Shown piece after piece: positions 11,672 through 24,666 of a DNA stretch of 64,000 nt; position 1 is the first letter of the stretch, and each line of letters opens with the position of its first letter. Source of the stretch: Gnetum montanum. Taxonomy: Eukaryota > Streptophyta > Gnetopsida > Gnetales > Gnetaceae. A program made the position numbers and the translations under genes. The notes below the pieces were generated by a model. The model saw only the letters and a program-made list of their open reading frames with translations, was not told where the DNA came from and did no database searches. Location: NCBI GenBank assembly GCA_015680685.1, contig MNCI01028834.1, positions 91,137 to 155,136 of the forward strand, in the 5' to 3' direction.

Positions 11672-14600
11672 GTTAACATAGATGGCTATCTCCCCCATGA
11701 CTGAGTTAGAAGGAGGAGATCCAAAAAAATAGAACATGGTTGTCCATCTATTGAGATGATATTTACACTAGCCTATCTTGGTTCTAGAAAAGGCTTCACT
11801 TGTTGGATATTGACCAACTGCTTTTTATTTGGGTTGTGAGGTTTGTAAATTATCATGCCCCTAGAGGGAAAGGTTTGATCAATAACATAAAATCCCTCTC
11901 ACAATGTTTGGAATTTTTTTCATTTATGGTACATGTGTAGGGTTCTAGTAAAAAACCTTATCTCCTGGTTGGAGTTTTACTTTCTTGATTCTAAGGTCAT
12001 GACATTGCTTGTTGAATGTCTTGTTCACCTCATTCAAGGATAGGGCTACTAAGTGATTTTCATCTAGCACATTCAGATTGATCAATCTTTCCTTATATGC
12101 TAAACTTAGGTCAAGGTTTAGATCATAGGTGATTGAAAGTGTACGCGACTCAAATTGAATTAGAAGTGTTGGAAATTTCCTATACACTAACTGATAGGGA
12201 GACTATCCAATAGAAATTTTTCTAGTTGAACAATAAGCCCATAGAGTATCGTTATGTTTTGTACTCTAGTCCTTCCTATATTTGCTAATGGTTCACATTA
12301 GGATTTTTGTAATCTCTTGGCTGGTTACCTCTGCTTGATTTTTTGCTTGGGGGTGGTGAGGTGTTGTTAATTTATGTTTTACCCCTAAGTGTTGCATTAA
12401 TTTTCTAAATGTTACACCTATGAAATGAGTTCCATTANNNNNNNNNNNNNNNNNNNNNNNCAAACCTATTTATGATATTTTTTTTATATAAATTTGGCAA
12501 TAGTGGATGATGTACAATTAGTAACAATTTTTGCTTCTACCCATTTTTTGCAGTAGTCAACTACTACTATAATATGCACTTTCTCATTAGACAATGGTGT
12601 GATGGAATCCATGAAGTCAACGCCCCATATGTCGAAAGGTTCTAGTGGTTGAATCCACCATTGAAGACCTTCCATGCAAGTGGTCATCCCCTTGTCATGT
12701 TGACAACATTCACAAGACTTGATGAACTAGTAGGCATCCCTACATATTGTAGGCCAATAGTATCCTACCATCAAGATTTTTATAGCCATGCATCTCCCTA
12801 CATAGTGGCCTCTACAAGGCCCTTCATGAGCATCCTGGAGAATGCGTATTTGATCTTCATTAGGAACACACCAATGAATCAGGCCATCAAGACACACCTT
12901 GTAAAGGTGTTCATTGATTTCAATGAACTATTTGGTCTAATGAAGAAATTGTTTCTTTATTCCTAAAATCCAATTCTTGTGGCATCTCTTAAGTAAGAAG
13001 ATATGTGAGGATGCCATTATACCATGTTGCTTTTTTAGGCATTTATTCACTTATTTCTCCAGTAAAGAGAAGTTTCTCTAGAAATTAATTAGAGAGTGGG
13101 CTTTCCTCTCTTTGTTATCCCATCTTAAGTGAGAAAGGTGTTTAATGACCACATTCTTGGTCCCTTTTCGATCTACCATAGTGAGATCAAATTTCTATAA
13201 GATCACAAGCCACTGTATGACACAAGGGCTCACTGTTGGCTTATTCATGAGGAAGTAAATTGCACTATGATCCATGTGCACAAACACTTTGTAACCCAAC
13301 ACATACTACCTAAAATTTTCTAGCACATACAACACTGCCATTAATTATTTCTCTATGGTGGTGTAATTTAACTATGCTTCCACAGTGCTTCAACTCATGC
13401 AATGGATATAATATGGACATTTCTTATCGCCCATCTATGTGAGCACTACTCCCAAAGCATAGTTAGATGCATCTATCATGATCTAAAATGGTTTGAACCA
13501 ATCTAGTGCTCATAGTATTGGTTTTTCCACATGTTTCTCCTTCAATTTTCGGAATGTGTGTTCACATTCCTTGGTCCAAATGAAAGGTGCATCTTTCTTT
13601 GTAAGTTTTACCAATGGCTTTGCAATCTTAGAGAAGTTCTTAATAACTAACCAGTAGTAACCAATGTGTCCAAGGAATGACTAGACATCTTTAATAGTCT
13701 CTAGTTGGTGTGTTATTCTTTGGATGACCCTTACTTTTCTAGGTCTACCTTAATCCCTTTCTATGAAATTTAGTTCCCTGACACAATGCCTTCTTGGACC
13801 ATGAGATGGCTCTTTTTCCAATTGAGCTGTAGGTTTGTCTCTACACATCTCTTCAAAACTTTCTCAAGTAGGTCCAAGCCTTGCTCAAAGATAGATCCAT
13901 AAGTGGAAAATCCATCCATGAATACTTCAACACCACTACCAATTTGGTATTGAAAAATACTAAGGAACATGTTGTAAGGGCATTACAGAGATTGAATGAC
14001 ATCTTACAGTATGCAAAAGTTCCCCATGGACTTGTGAATGTTATCTTGGCCTAATCTCTGGGTCCAATTTGGATTTGGTTATAGCCACTATAACCATCCA
14101 AAAAGCTATAATAACAATGCTTGGAATACTTGAACGACAAATGGCAAAGGAAAGTGATCCTTAAATGTTGTCATATTTAACAGCCTAAAGTCAATGCAAA
14201 CCCATCATTTTCCATCCTTCTTTGGTATAATTATGAGTGGACTAACCCACTCACTATCCATGATTTGATAGATGAACCCCACCTTGAAGAGTTGCTCTAT
14301 TTCCTCCTTGATGATTTACTTTAATTTAGGGTTCAGCCACCTCTGTAGCTACCTTCTAGGCTTCATGGCCCGATCAGTGTAGATGCAATGTTGGCATATC
14401 CTTCAATTGATTTCTTCTTAGCTCTAGATATAATCAAGCAAAGGTTGTTGACCACATATTCACCACTTTCAACAACTTTTCTTATTATTCAAGAGCAAGT
14501 TTGGCATTAATGATGACTAGTTTACCATTCTTTAAAAATGCATACTCCATACTAGCTAGTAAAGTTTTAAGCTCTAAGGGCTCTTTCTTGAAGTGATCAA

Positions 14601-15350
14601 GGATCTCCAACTCTCCCTAATAGGCATCATCATCTTCATTAGAGAGTTGGAAATGAATTTTTTTAATTTTGTCCATGCTTTCAACATATGCACATGTTAG
14701 GCTCTTAGTTGGCTCCATACATATTATGTTCCTATCTGAATCAACCATCAACCACTAGGTGCCTTCCTACTTTGTGGCTACTACGTACAGACACCTTTGA
14801 ATGTTAATTTCTTGTGCACAGTGACTGCATGCCTTAATAAATGTGCTCTTTTTGAACCAAATATTTTGCACATAATTGCATCCATTATCACTATACATGA
14901 TGCATGGAATACAATTCTTCTCAATTTTTCCTAGCTCATTTTCCTTGGATATTTTTAGAGGTAGGTCCCTTATACCCATTCACGTATCAACCATGCTTAA
15001 CCAAGCCCTTCCCATGATTATGAGGAAGTCACTTTTGTAGTTGTTCAGCTTTATCACCAGAAAATCAGCAGGATAGGACCACCCACAAACTATGATTATA
15101 ATGTCCTCTACTAATCCCAAAGGGATAGTAATTGACTGATTTTCTAATTCTAGACATATGTTGCTCTTCTTAAGAGGTGATAGGTTCCATGCCTTATACA
15201 TATCATGGGAGATGAGGTTACCTCCAAAACTAGAATCAAGAAGAGCTTTTCATGGCTCTTGTCCAGTAATCTATAGATAAATAAGTGGACTTCCCAGGTT
15301 AGATATTTCTGGTAGGAAGATTTCCATCCTTGATCCAATCAAAAAAAAAC
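11672..15350 (-). pseudogene. pol: Element B pol (decayed; RT box FMDG)
   Basis: Minus strand. A protease-end region with FLIIMGRAWLSMVDT lies at 14990-15030. The reverse transcriptase has VFMDGFSTYGS near 13900-13930; the second catalytic Asp of the usual FMDD is Gly here, which would abolish activity. The integrase core has WWIQPLEPFDIWGVDF near 12610-12660, and the integrase tail has KVKLQPGDKVFY at 11945-11980. A 23-base gap lies at 12438-12460. Several frameshifts are present. The integrase keeps more intact codons than A, so it is a useful reference for reading A. Confidence 0.8.
12438..12460. other. Assembly gap (23 N)
   Basis: Run of N inside element B integrase. The flanks continue the same frame region, so little is likely to be missing. 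Confidence 0.99.
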
Positions 15351-17469
15351 ATAGATTAACATTACAATGTGAATCCTAGGTGGCACTTGGTTTGAAGGGC
15401 ACTATAGAGGATGAGGGTGCTAGAGATGTAGGGCAATCAACCGAAGTAGATTATAAGGACTAGAGAGAACTAATGGGCCAAAAGTCTTATAGCATTTCAT
15501 TGTTGTGGTTGTGAAAGAATCTCATCCTACATAGACAGAGTTGAAGGTAATTGGGTTGAAGGTGAAGCTATAGGTGCAAAGGGATGTGAAGGATGATATG
15601 GATATGGATATGGGTTTTTTCCTTGAGTAGATGGTGAAGGTTTTTGATGGTACTTTGATGGGTAATAGTGATGCTAGAATCATGCATGACTTGCAAAACT
15701 TCTAGGGGAGATGGGATGTTGAAAATAGTACCCCTATGGATCTAGTTGCCTATAAGTGTATTGTTGCCTTGGTAGTGGCATTCCCCATGACTGTGGTTGA
15801 TACCACTATTGGTATTATTCATAAGATTGTGGAGGAGTTCCACATGGGTAGTAAGCTTGTTGTTGTTGGTGGAATTGCCTTGAACTCCCTTGAGAGTAAG
15901 GCAATTATCTTGGAGCTTGCCTACATGCTAGGTGAGGATTCAATGCCTAAACTCTAGAATCTTGTAATTGTGACACCATAGGGCAACATCCCTTTGGATG
16001 TTCATATTGGCATATGTCACATTCAATTTCATCATCAAAGTCAGACTCCACAACTTCCTCTACTATAGCAGCTTTGCCCTTACCTCTTTAGTAGACATAT
16101 TAAGCTTCTTTTCACCTCCTGTAATTATGATCACTATTTTACTCTTTGGATTCTTCAACAATCTTCAACATAGTTTGAAAATTTTGATTCAAAAAGTCCC
16201 ATAACTTATCAACCTTAGCCAAAATATCATAAATAGATTTTTGGATGGGCAAGGTCTTTCTATTCACCACTTCATCAAGTGGTTACTCCTCCTCATCACA
16301 AGATTGGACCTCTCATTTTCTAATGGACAAGTCCCTAGTATACTCTTCAACACTTTTCCTTTTTCGTATCTCACCTTCTTCTTTTGCTACTTGCTCAATT
16401 AAACTTTGAATCTAATCTACTCTCATTTCAGACAATCTTCCTTGGGCATACATCCCAAGGGTCCTTTCTATTTTTTCTCTAAGCCCNTCTTGAGTTTTTT
16501 CCACTCATTCTTTATGTTCTGTAAGGCATAGGCATCTTGAAAAGCTTGTAGATGTGTTTGTGGATCTGAATTATGTTCCTCCTTAAATTTTGGGATATTG
16601 TTCATGTCTAGGAACTTGATCTGACTATCCTTCATATGCCTAGTCAAGATTCTTACTGCCTCTACAATGTTAAGCATACTTTGAGTCACCCATGAAGGTT
16701 CTTCATCATCATTACATTGATGATGTCAATGATGGTTTTGACCACCCCTTTGATTTTGTTGACTTACATGGTCATTGTTATTTTGACAATCACCTTCATC
16801 GTGATTGTTTTAATGGTGGCTTCCATGAGAATCATCAGATGAAGAGGTTGAAGAGGAAGGTGAACTGCCACTACCACTATGATGTCCACCAACACTCTTA
16901 TGCTTCTTACGATCACCATCCTTAGATCCCTTGTTATTACAATGTTTACCTAAGTCCCTACCATGGCTATCACTCTTTTTTGAATCTAGTTTATGAATAG
17001 TCAATCACATGGTTAGGTTCACACCCTTTTCATCAGTAGCAAGGGGTGGAGAATCTTCATGTTGAGAACCTTCCGAGGAATAATCCTCATTATCTTCTTA
17101 TTCTAGTAGGAAAAAGGGGTTAGTATAATGTTTCCCCTTTGTAGCTTCGTGGAGTTTCTCCTAACATTTATCTTGCTTACATTGTGTTTCAATGGGGTAG
17201 TAGTTCTAAGTGTCATATCCATCCACAACATATTCTTCATGAAGATCTGCTATGCCCAACTTCTTAATGATTTTGAATAGCATCTCAAGCATAAATCAAT
17301 CAAGGGGCAAGACGATGTTACCCTTCATATCACATCATTGCATCTATTCATCTTAATGTAGGATGAAGGTGAAATTTGGCAAAAACTCATCTGGATGAGT
17401 ATATACCACCTTGCATTCTTATGGGACCAGTGGTTTAGTATCTTTGGACTTGCAAGAAGAAGAAGACAT
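15351..17469 (-). pseudogene. gag: Element B gag with internal deletion
   Basis: Starts at ATG 17469 (MSSSSCKSKDT). It has an N-terminal block VVYTHPDEFLPNFTFI (about 17370-17410) and a Ser/His/Lys-rich section (16810-17004). The capsid region includes WVTQSMLNIVEAVRILTRHM leftward from about 16690. The knuckle CDICQYEHPKGCC near 15995-16035 keeps all ligands with spacing CX2CX3HX4C. A Pro/Gln/Tyr-rich tail follows. The capsid segment seen in D as the ALRKQIQGWKQ region is missing at the single N at 16487, where two parts are abruptly joined. This is either a deletion or an assembly collapse. Confidence 0.75.
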
Positions 17470-17604
17470 TTTGCAAAATAAAATGAAATTGTTAGTGTGC
17501 TTTTATAATTCTATGTATAGTGGGAATGATATTGACCTTTAGGTTTGTACAATGATATAATGGTATTCACTTATACCTAAATAGCACACATTACACAAAC
17601 AAAG

Positions 17605-17622
17605 TCCCTAGCAATAGTGCCA
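17605..17622 (-). other. Primer binding site of element B
   Basis: The minus strand reads TGGCACTATTGCTAGGGA. It is a decayed version of the A and D sites, one base from the LTR end. Confidence 0.65.
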
Positions 17623-17623
17623 A

Positions 17624-18588
17624 TGATGAGCAACAAGGTACCCCTATGCCCAACCATACAAATCACAAAGCACTCGCATGCCATCCAGTCGAATTTTTTG
17701 GACTTTTTCATTTCTAGTGCATTAGCCCTTAGGAAGTGAATCTAGCCTTAAGGTTAATCATTGTCTTGGCAATTAAACTTGTGATGTTTATTGGTATGGT
17801 TAAGTGTAACTAAGCCATTCAATTTTTATTATTTTTTATGTTTTATAGTTGGGTGCTTGAATTGTAAATAAAAAGGTATTTGATTAACTAATTAACTAAT
17901 CATTTTACTAATCCTAACATAAGTATCCGTTCCCACTTTCTATACACATCCTCAACCCATGCATCCATTGTTAGGTGACCAAGCGCTACACTACTGGGCG
18001 TACTAAGCAATAACGCCATTGGGATTACCATGTGAATATGTGTTACACTCGAAGTGATCCTACTTATGTGTGTAATCTATCTTACTTAATTATCTCATTC
18101 ATGTAATAATTGAAAAATATTTAATAACTAATTGAAAGCATCTAATAAATAATTGAAAATAATAAATGCATGAATAAAATAGCTAATCTATCCAAAGTGT
18201 TGCAAGGTTTATTAGAAAGCTCATCTTTATTATAGCACACACTATTGTGCTTAGGCACAACAATGCTTGAATAAAAATTCCTACACTCAATGACTCCTAC
18301 TACAAGCACTCAATGGAAAAATTCTAACTTTTGAATGGAAAAAATGTAAGAGCTTCACTACTATTAAAATCTAGAGAACCATAAATGTGTCTAGTAGGAG
18401 CATATTTATAGGTGAAAAATAGACACTACATCGATGGGGCCTCATCGATGTATGATAAGATGCATCGATGGGGCCTCATCAATGTATGATAAGATGCATC
18501 GATGGGGCCTCATTGACGAGGCCTTGTCAACATGGTCAACTGCGTTAATGAGGCCTCATCGACTTAGTCAACCAACAACAACTCATCA
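17624..18588 (-). repeat. Element B 5' LTR
   Basis: On the plus strand it runs TGATGAGCAA...AACTCATCA. A TATAAATA box lies on the minus strand at 18403-18410. U3 contains three copies of a 34-bp unit (starts 18429, 18463, 18497) carrying the palindrome CATCGATG and GGGGCCTCAT. The R/U5 part resembles the other LTRs of the window. The U3 array differs from theirs. Confidence 0.85.
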
Positions 18589-20694
18589 CATGTGGTCCTA
18601 TAGGCCCATAGATCATCATTTAGTTTAGTGCTCAAATATTTTCTAAATCAACTAATTCTTCTATTTAATATTTTTTTAATTTCCCTGTTAGTCACTTCTA
18701 TTTGACCATTTGCTTGGGGATGGTATGGTTTAGTCAACTTATGATTTACCCTAAGTTGTTGCATGAGCTTTTTAAATGTGGCACCCATGAAGTGTGTTCT
18801 ATTGTCAAATATGAGCACTCTTGGTACTCCAAATTTATTAACCACATGCTATTGAAAGAATTTAATAGCTATTTTTGCTATATAATCCTTGACTATAGCT
18901 ACTTCTATTCATTTAGTACCATAATCACATGTCACTATAATGTAGGCTTTCCCATTGGACATTGATGTTATGGGTCCCATGAAATCAATTCTCCATATGT
19001 CAAATGGTTCCAATGGTTGTATCCATTATTGTGATCCTTCATTCCTAGCTATTGCTCCTCTATCACACTGACATCTCTCACAATATTGGATGAAGTAATG
19101 TGCATCGCAAAATATGGTAGGCCAAAAGTAGCCTATCATCATCAACTTGAGTGTTGTCCTATGCCTTGTGTAGTGATCACCGCATGCTCCTTCGTGCACA
19201 TGTTGTAGAATTCTCTATTGGTTTTCTTCTATAATGCATCATCTTAATAATTCATCAGCACAAATCTTATACAGATTTCCATTTATTTCCATATATCTCT
19301 TCACTTTGTGGAGGAACTACACTTTCTATTTTCTATTCCACTTGACAAGAAGCTCTTGTATGAGAGGATAAGTCATATAATCATTGATCCATGATTTCTC
19401 CATCAAGTTGACAACCATTATAAATAAGTTCTTGTCAAGGAACTAGTTTGATAATCATTCTTCTTACTCCTACAGTTTCCATCTTAGCCTTGACAAGTAA
19501 CCTACTATAACATTCTATGTTTCCTTCTTGTTGATCATGGTGATGTTAAATTCTTGTAGTATTACAAGCCACCTTATCATCCAAGGACTCACCATTGGTT
19601 TATTCATCAAAAATCTAATTACACTATGGTTTGTGTAAACATAGATAGGATACCCAACTACATAATACCTAAATTTTTCCACCATGTACACCATGGTCAT
19701 AATCTCTTCTTCCATAGTGGTGTAATTAATTTCTACTCCAGTGATGCTTCTCATGGCACAGTGTATGTAGTATGGCCTCTTTTGATGATCAAGATACATC
19801 AATACTATGCCTAGTGCATAATTGAAAGCATTTATCATTATGTGGAAGGGCTTGGACTAAACCAAAGCTTGAAGGATTAGACTTTCAATTAGCTTCTGTT
19901 TCAATGTCTTAAATGCCTTCTCATATTATTCCATCCACTAAAATGATGCATCTTTCTTGGTCAAGTCTACCAACAACTTTTCTATTTTGGAAAAAATTTC
20001 TATGAAGCTTCTATAATATCCTATATGGTCCAAAATTTATCTAACATATTTTATGATTTTTGGCCTATATGTGATGTTTTAAATAACTCTTATCTTATTT
20101 GGGTCTACCTCCATTGCTTTCTGTGATACCTTATGTTCCAAAACAATCCCATCTTAGACCATTAGATGGCTCTTCTACTAATTAATTTTCAAATTGGTTT
20201 CAACACATCTTTTTAATACTTGCTCCAAATAGTACAATTCCTACTTGAAATCTAGTTCATCAGTAGACAAATCATCCATAAATACTTCTATGCCATTACT
20301 AATTTATTTTTGGAAGATATTCAATACCAATCTCTAAAAATTAGCAAGCGCATCACACAATTTGAAAGACATTTACATGAAAGATGTTCCTCATGGGCTA
20401 GTAAATGTAGTCTTTTTTTAGTCTTCTAGTGCAATGTGAATATAGTTGTATTTGTTATTCCCATCAACAAAGCTATAGTACTAATGTTCTACTATGGTAT
20501 CAAGGACATAGTCAACAAAAGGTAGAGAGAAATGGTCCTTGAATATCATGGAGTTCAATAGCTAGAAATCAATGCATACTCTCCACTTTCTACCTTTCTT
20601 CATAACAATGATTAAGGAACTAACCCATTCACTATCCACAATGAGGTAGATGAATCATACCTTTAACAACTTCTTCAATTTTTATTTTACTACT
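18589..20694 (-). pseudogene. pol: Element C pol, left part: RT core, RNase H, integrase (decayed)
   Basis: Minus strand. The reverse transcriptase box VFMDDLS lies near 20262-20290. RNase H at 19515-19838 is the best-kept stretch: ALGIVLMYLDHQKRPYYI, the INYTTMEEEIMTMVYMVEKF region, VYTNHSVIRFLMNKP. The last of these has Asn where many elements have Asp (TDH). Integrase includes NKFGVPRVLIFDNRTHF and KPYHPQANGQIEVTNREIKK at 18650-18845, the catalytic-core end with the Glu of the D,D,E triad. The gene is cut by B on the left and by D on the right. Confidence 0.85.
20690..20694. repeat. Target site duplication CTACT, left copy (element D)
   Basis: CTACT directly before the LTR start TGATGAG. 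An identical copy is at 29617-29621. Confidence 0.85.
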
Positions 20695-21654
20695 TGATGA
20701 GTGGCGAGGTACCCCTACACTCAACCATACAAAATGAGGGTTGCATGCGTGATCTGGTCGAACTCCGCAGATGGACTAGTTGTGGCACCTAGATAGTTAG
20801 CCTTAGGTCATAGTTCGCTGTCTTCCCACCTAGACTAGTATTGCATTTGTCACGTATGGTTTAGTCCAGATGAGGTGTATGATGTGTTTCCTAATCCTAA
20901 CGCTACTCTTGAAGGCAATGGAAAATAATATTAACTAAGCTAAGCTAGGAGGAAAAGGGTAAGAAAATCTAATCTAGCCTAAGTGCGACGAGCAATAGAT
21001 TCCTTGATCAACCGTACACATCTTGGACTTCATGCATGACTACCACTTGGACTACCAAGCGCAGGTCTTAGGTACGCCACTAGGATTACCAAGTGTAGAT
21101 CCTGAATACACCACTGGGATTACCAAGCGCAGATCCTAGCTACGCCACTAGGCTACCAAGTAGTCACACTTAAATGCTCATAACCAAGTCGTACTCGTTT
21201 TGCTTCTAGGAGTTAAGGGTGAGAGACTAATTGCGATGAGCAACCGATTCCTTGACTAGTCGTACACATCCGTAGATGCTCGTAATCAAGTCTTACTCAC
21301 ACCACGCTATGAAAGCAATAAATAACATTAAATAAATAACAAATAAATAAATGACAAAGTGAATGCTGAAATGGTGAAGTAATCTCGATCTTTATTGCCG
21401 GTCATGTGCGTGTCCAAGTACGTCACACTCGAATAAAGACACCGTACAATTACATTCACCACACTGTGGGCAGACACGGGAAAAAATCTAACTCTGGAGG
21501 GATCAAACTGCCAGAGCTTCGCTACTTCTAACTGGGATGTAGACTAAGGGGAGTGCCACCTCTTATTTATAGATATGGCAGCAGACCGCGATATCACGTA
21601 TGCGATATTGCATGGGATGCGATATCGCGACGACCGCGATATCGCATCCCATCA
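20695..21654 (-). repeat. Element D 3' LTR
   Basis: On the plus strand it runs TGATGAGTGGCGAGG...GCATCCCATCA. U3 near 21585-21650 holds several GATATC-centred palindromes with CG flanks, such as CGCGATATCGCG. A TATAAATA box on the minus strand near 21568-21576 matches the partner LTR. Confidence 0.9.
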
Positions 21655-21673
21655 TACCCCCACAACTGAATGA
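21655..21673 (-). other. Polypurine tract of element D
   Basis: The minus strand reads TTCAGTTGTGGGGGTA, immediately before the LTR. It is nearly identical to the E tract at 51264-51278. Confidence 0.7.
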
Positions 21674-21823
21674 AAACTCATCCTCGAGTTACAAGGAGAA
21701 CAAGTTCCATTGATTACACAGTGGATAGGTATGGGATTATTAACTAAAAATAAATGAAACAACTCCGCAGTGTGGGAAAGACATAACACAGAAAAATCCT
21801 ACACTACTACAAAAATGAGGAAT

Positions 21824-24666
21824 TCATGTAGTTCCTAGTGGTGGTGACTCCTCCATAGGTGCTTTCCCTTTGTCGCATGCTCCAAGTCTTGAAGTTTGAT
21901 GGTGTTGAAGAATAGCCTAGAGCTTCTCCTCTTCAGTCTGAGGGTCTTGTGCCATCCATGTGAGTGTTCCTATGGTTGATGGAGTTGGCACTTCCCACAG
22001 ACAGGGTAGTTGTAGGAACATTTGATTAGCCTTGACGTACCACGCCACAAACACCTGTCGTTCCTCTTCATAGGCTTTGGCTTTGTCTTTGTATTCATGA
22101 AGGTCTGCTAGCCATCGAGCCAAGTCAGTTGCCACATCTTTTTAGCCTTGGTAGATTTCTTTTACCACTGCAAGTTCAGAATTTGCAACATCTAGTTTTT
22201 CAACCAGCTTCTTGCACTCTGCAAATTCTGCTTCATATTTGATGTGGGTGGAAGCTACCTGTTTCTCGAGCTCTGACCTTGGGCATCCTACTATTAACAT
22301 GGCCAGGTTGGCATATCTAAGGTTTTCCAACTCCATGTGTTCGGTTAAGTCTTGGATCTACAGGTCTCGGTTCTTAATTTCTACTTGGTGGGCAAAGGCA
22401 TAAGTTTCCAATATGGCCCTCCAATCAGTGTGTTGGGCACTGCTGTTGTTGATTTGAGACTTGGCCATATGGATCTCCTTCTCCAAGATTTGTTTATACA
22501 TCCCCACCTGATCACGGAAATGCTCCTTCAGCTTCTCATGGCATTTAGCCTCATTCTGCCACGTGCTTATCTCAATTGTTGATTTCTGTTAAATAGTGTG
22601 TACCTCCTCCATTAAGAGGGTTCGATTCTCTCTGGCTAAATAGCTTACATCTCGATTGACTCGAATGAATTGTTCTTGTAACTAATGAAATTTTTCATTG
22701 AGAACGTTCTTTTGTTTCTCCATGGAGGTCAACCGAAGGTTATCTGTAACCAACTTCTTATTTTCTTCTTCCTCGGCCTTGAGTGCCTTAAGATATGCAT
22801 GTGTTTGCACCTTTGCTGCGGAGGCATCCCAAGTGGCCGTCTCCTTTTCTTCTACCACCTTCTTATTTTCTGCAATTAAATTTGTTAATTGCTTGGTCCT
22901 GAAACTTTCCAGCTAGTCTGCAGGAACAAATTGTAGAGGATCCCGCTATGCTACTTGTAAGGTTACGAGCTGCTCTTGTAGGTTCTGCACTTCAGCTTCA
23001 GCATGCTCGGCCCTTACTTCGGATATGACCAGCTTACCCTTTGTGGAAATGAGGTCTAATTGAATTGATTTTACATCTTGGGGGATGTCAAATAGAGACG
23101 TCAAAACTTGTCTTGTTTGAAGAAATCTGTCCAGTGCATCCTCATGTTCTACAGGAGTTATTGAGGTTCTAGCAAGAGTTTGAGCATCTTTTGCTCCTAA
23201 AAGATCTGCCGGTGGTACAATAGGCACGTTAAAGGACTCTTTGATGTGGTCAGCAACCACTTCAGCAGCTCCCGTGGCATCCATGCATAGACAGATGCAC
23301 ACTGCTGAGCATTTGACGGACACACTCAGTAACGCCTGCGGGGCATGACCAACACAGTGGCCCCTTCACCAGTCTCTAACTACACTTGAAAAGATGTCGT
23401 GTTTCCAGAGATCTGTTGTGACCATCTACTTTCCCCTCCTCCTGTTTGGATGGATAGTTCACACCTTGCGCGATCTAATGAGATTGTAGGCTGAACAGCA
23501 TCAAGGATGACACGGAAGAGACTTATGTCATCACGACTTCCCCAACTGACCATCTCAGCGATGGCCCTGAGATGGCTCGGGGGGGGTCTATAGTATTGCG
23601 ACGGTGGCTGATCCTGACCTATGCTAGGTCCTACTTCCTCTTGTTGTTGGCTGGGATCCATGGCTGGAGTTTGGCTGGGTCCTGCAAGTTGAGTTGCAGG
23701 TGGTCCAGTCATCTATTCTTCTTCTTCTTTAGGTTCCAGCTCCTTGCCAGTACTCTTCCTTGGAGCTGGCACTTTTAACAATTCAGTGTAGGAAGCATTC
23801 TAGGCTTTGCGGAGGACGTCATTTGTGTACCCCCAAATACCAGCCCGTCGACACAGTTTTCTGATAAGACAAGGGAAAGGTAATGCCATCTTCCCTATCT
23901 TCCATTCTTCAAACCATCTTAGGAACTCCCTTAAATATAGATGGGGCATGTTAGCAGTAACCTTTCCCATCAACACTGCACATCCTTTGGCTGCATATGT
24001 CAATATTCTTTTTAAACCTTTGGTGGGGAAGAGGTGATAGGTTACAATTTTGAAATAAACCTACTCTTCCATCGTCAGCTTGCCAAAAGACTTATCTCTG
24101 TCGTAAGCCTTATCTAACCATTCCTTTCGCACATCAGGGTCTAATCAGGTAGATAACCGAGCAACGTGGGAGCCTGAATTCGGAAGGTTAAGCACTTATG
24201 AAATAGCCTGTGCAGAAAAATCAACTATCACACCACCAATGTTGACCGTGGTGCCTTGCTCTCTATTGTGCCAGAACTGGTACATTTCACCTAAGTACCA
24301 GGCATCGCTTTCGGAGAGGACAGGCCATAAGGGAGACCCTTTGAGGTGATCCCTAATAGCCTCAAGAGCAAAATTTGCAAAATATTCGAAGTTAAGCTCC
24401 ACAATCACCGCAGCAAATGTGGACTTCTCATGAATAGCCTGAACACATTCTTGGGGCAATGTGAGTTGTTGTCCCGGTTCAGGCGCAGTAGCAACTCCTC
24501 CTTCGGCCTACCCAGATCATCTGATAGGAGGTTCTTCTTGATGGATGCTAAATGAGTGTACCTCTTGTTCTGTATGTTGTCCAGCAGGACCATGTTTTCT
24601 ACCTCTCCTAGGTTGTTTTGTGCCACCTTGAACAGGACCCTCCTGTTGTGCACGTTTCGGAGCCAT
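21824..24666 (-). pseudogene. Captured second ORF of element D: plant-transposon-protein-like domain plus long coiled coil
   Basis: Starts at ATG 24666 (MAPKRAQQEG) and ends at TGA 21824-21826. It is about 947 codons, with several stops and one frame change near 23330-23390. In order it shows: a basic, Gln-rich N-terminus (to about residue 45); a globular region with WYLGEMYQFWHN and, at 23800-24003, YAAKGCAVLMGKVTANMP and LPFPCLIRKLCRRAGI, which resembles what I know as the putative plant transposon protein domain (PF20167-like); a Pro/Gln-rich linker with QLAGPSQTPAMDPSQQQ; a conserved FRVILDAVQP box near 23530; then about 450 residues rich in Glu, Lys, Leu and Gln in heptad-like spacing (coiled coil), for example AEAEVQNLQEQL. 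The E copy aligns end to end. Stops fit C-to-T decay. No catalytic motif is seen, so a structural or targeting role is only a guess. Confidence 0.72.

Larger units (their letters stand above)
11672..18588 (-). mobile_element. Element B, right part: pol, gag, PBS and 5' LTR
   Basis: This is the continuation of B from 1-1444 after the insertion of A. It has the same order and orientation as A: integrase end at 11672, then leftward transcription from the LTR at 17624-18588. B sits in the integrase region of element C, since sequence right of 18588 (gcccatagatcatcatttag) matches element A pol at 4867-4887. Its left end and target duplication are outside the window. Confidence 0.82.

Noticed and set aside
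18429-18530. Regular short repeats that might suggest a CRISPR-like array
   Set aside because: Three 34-bp direct repeats without spacers in the U3 of a plant LTR. Not a CRISPR array.
21585-21654. GATATC palindromes as an origin or attachment site
   Set aside because: They lie in LTR U3, differ between family members and have no recombinase context. A promoter/enhancer array is the simpler reading.
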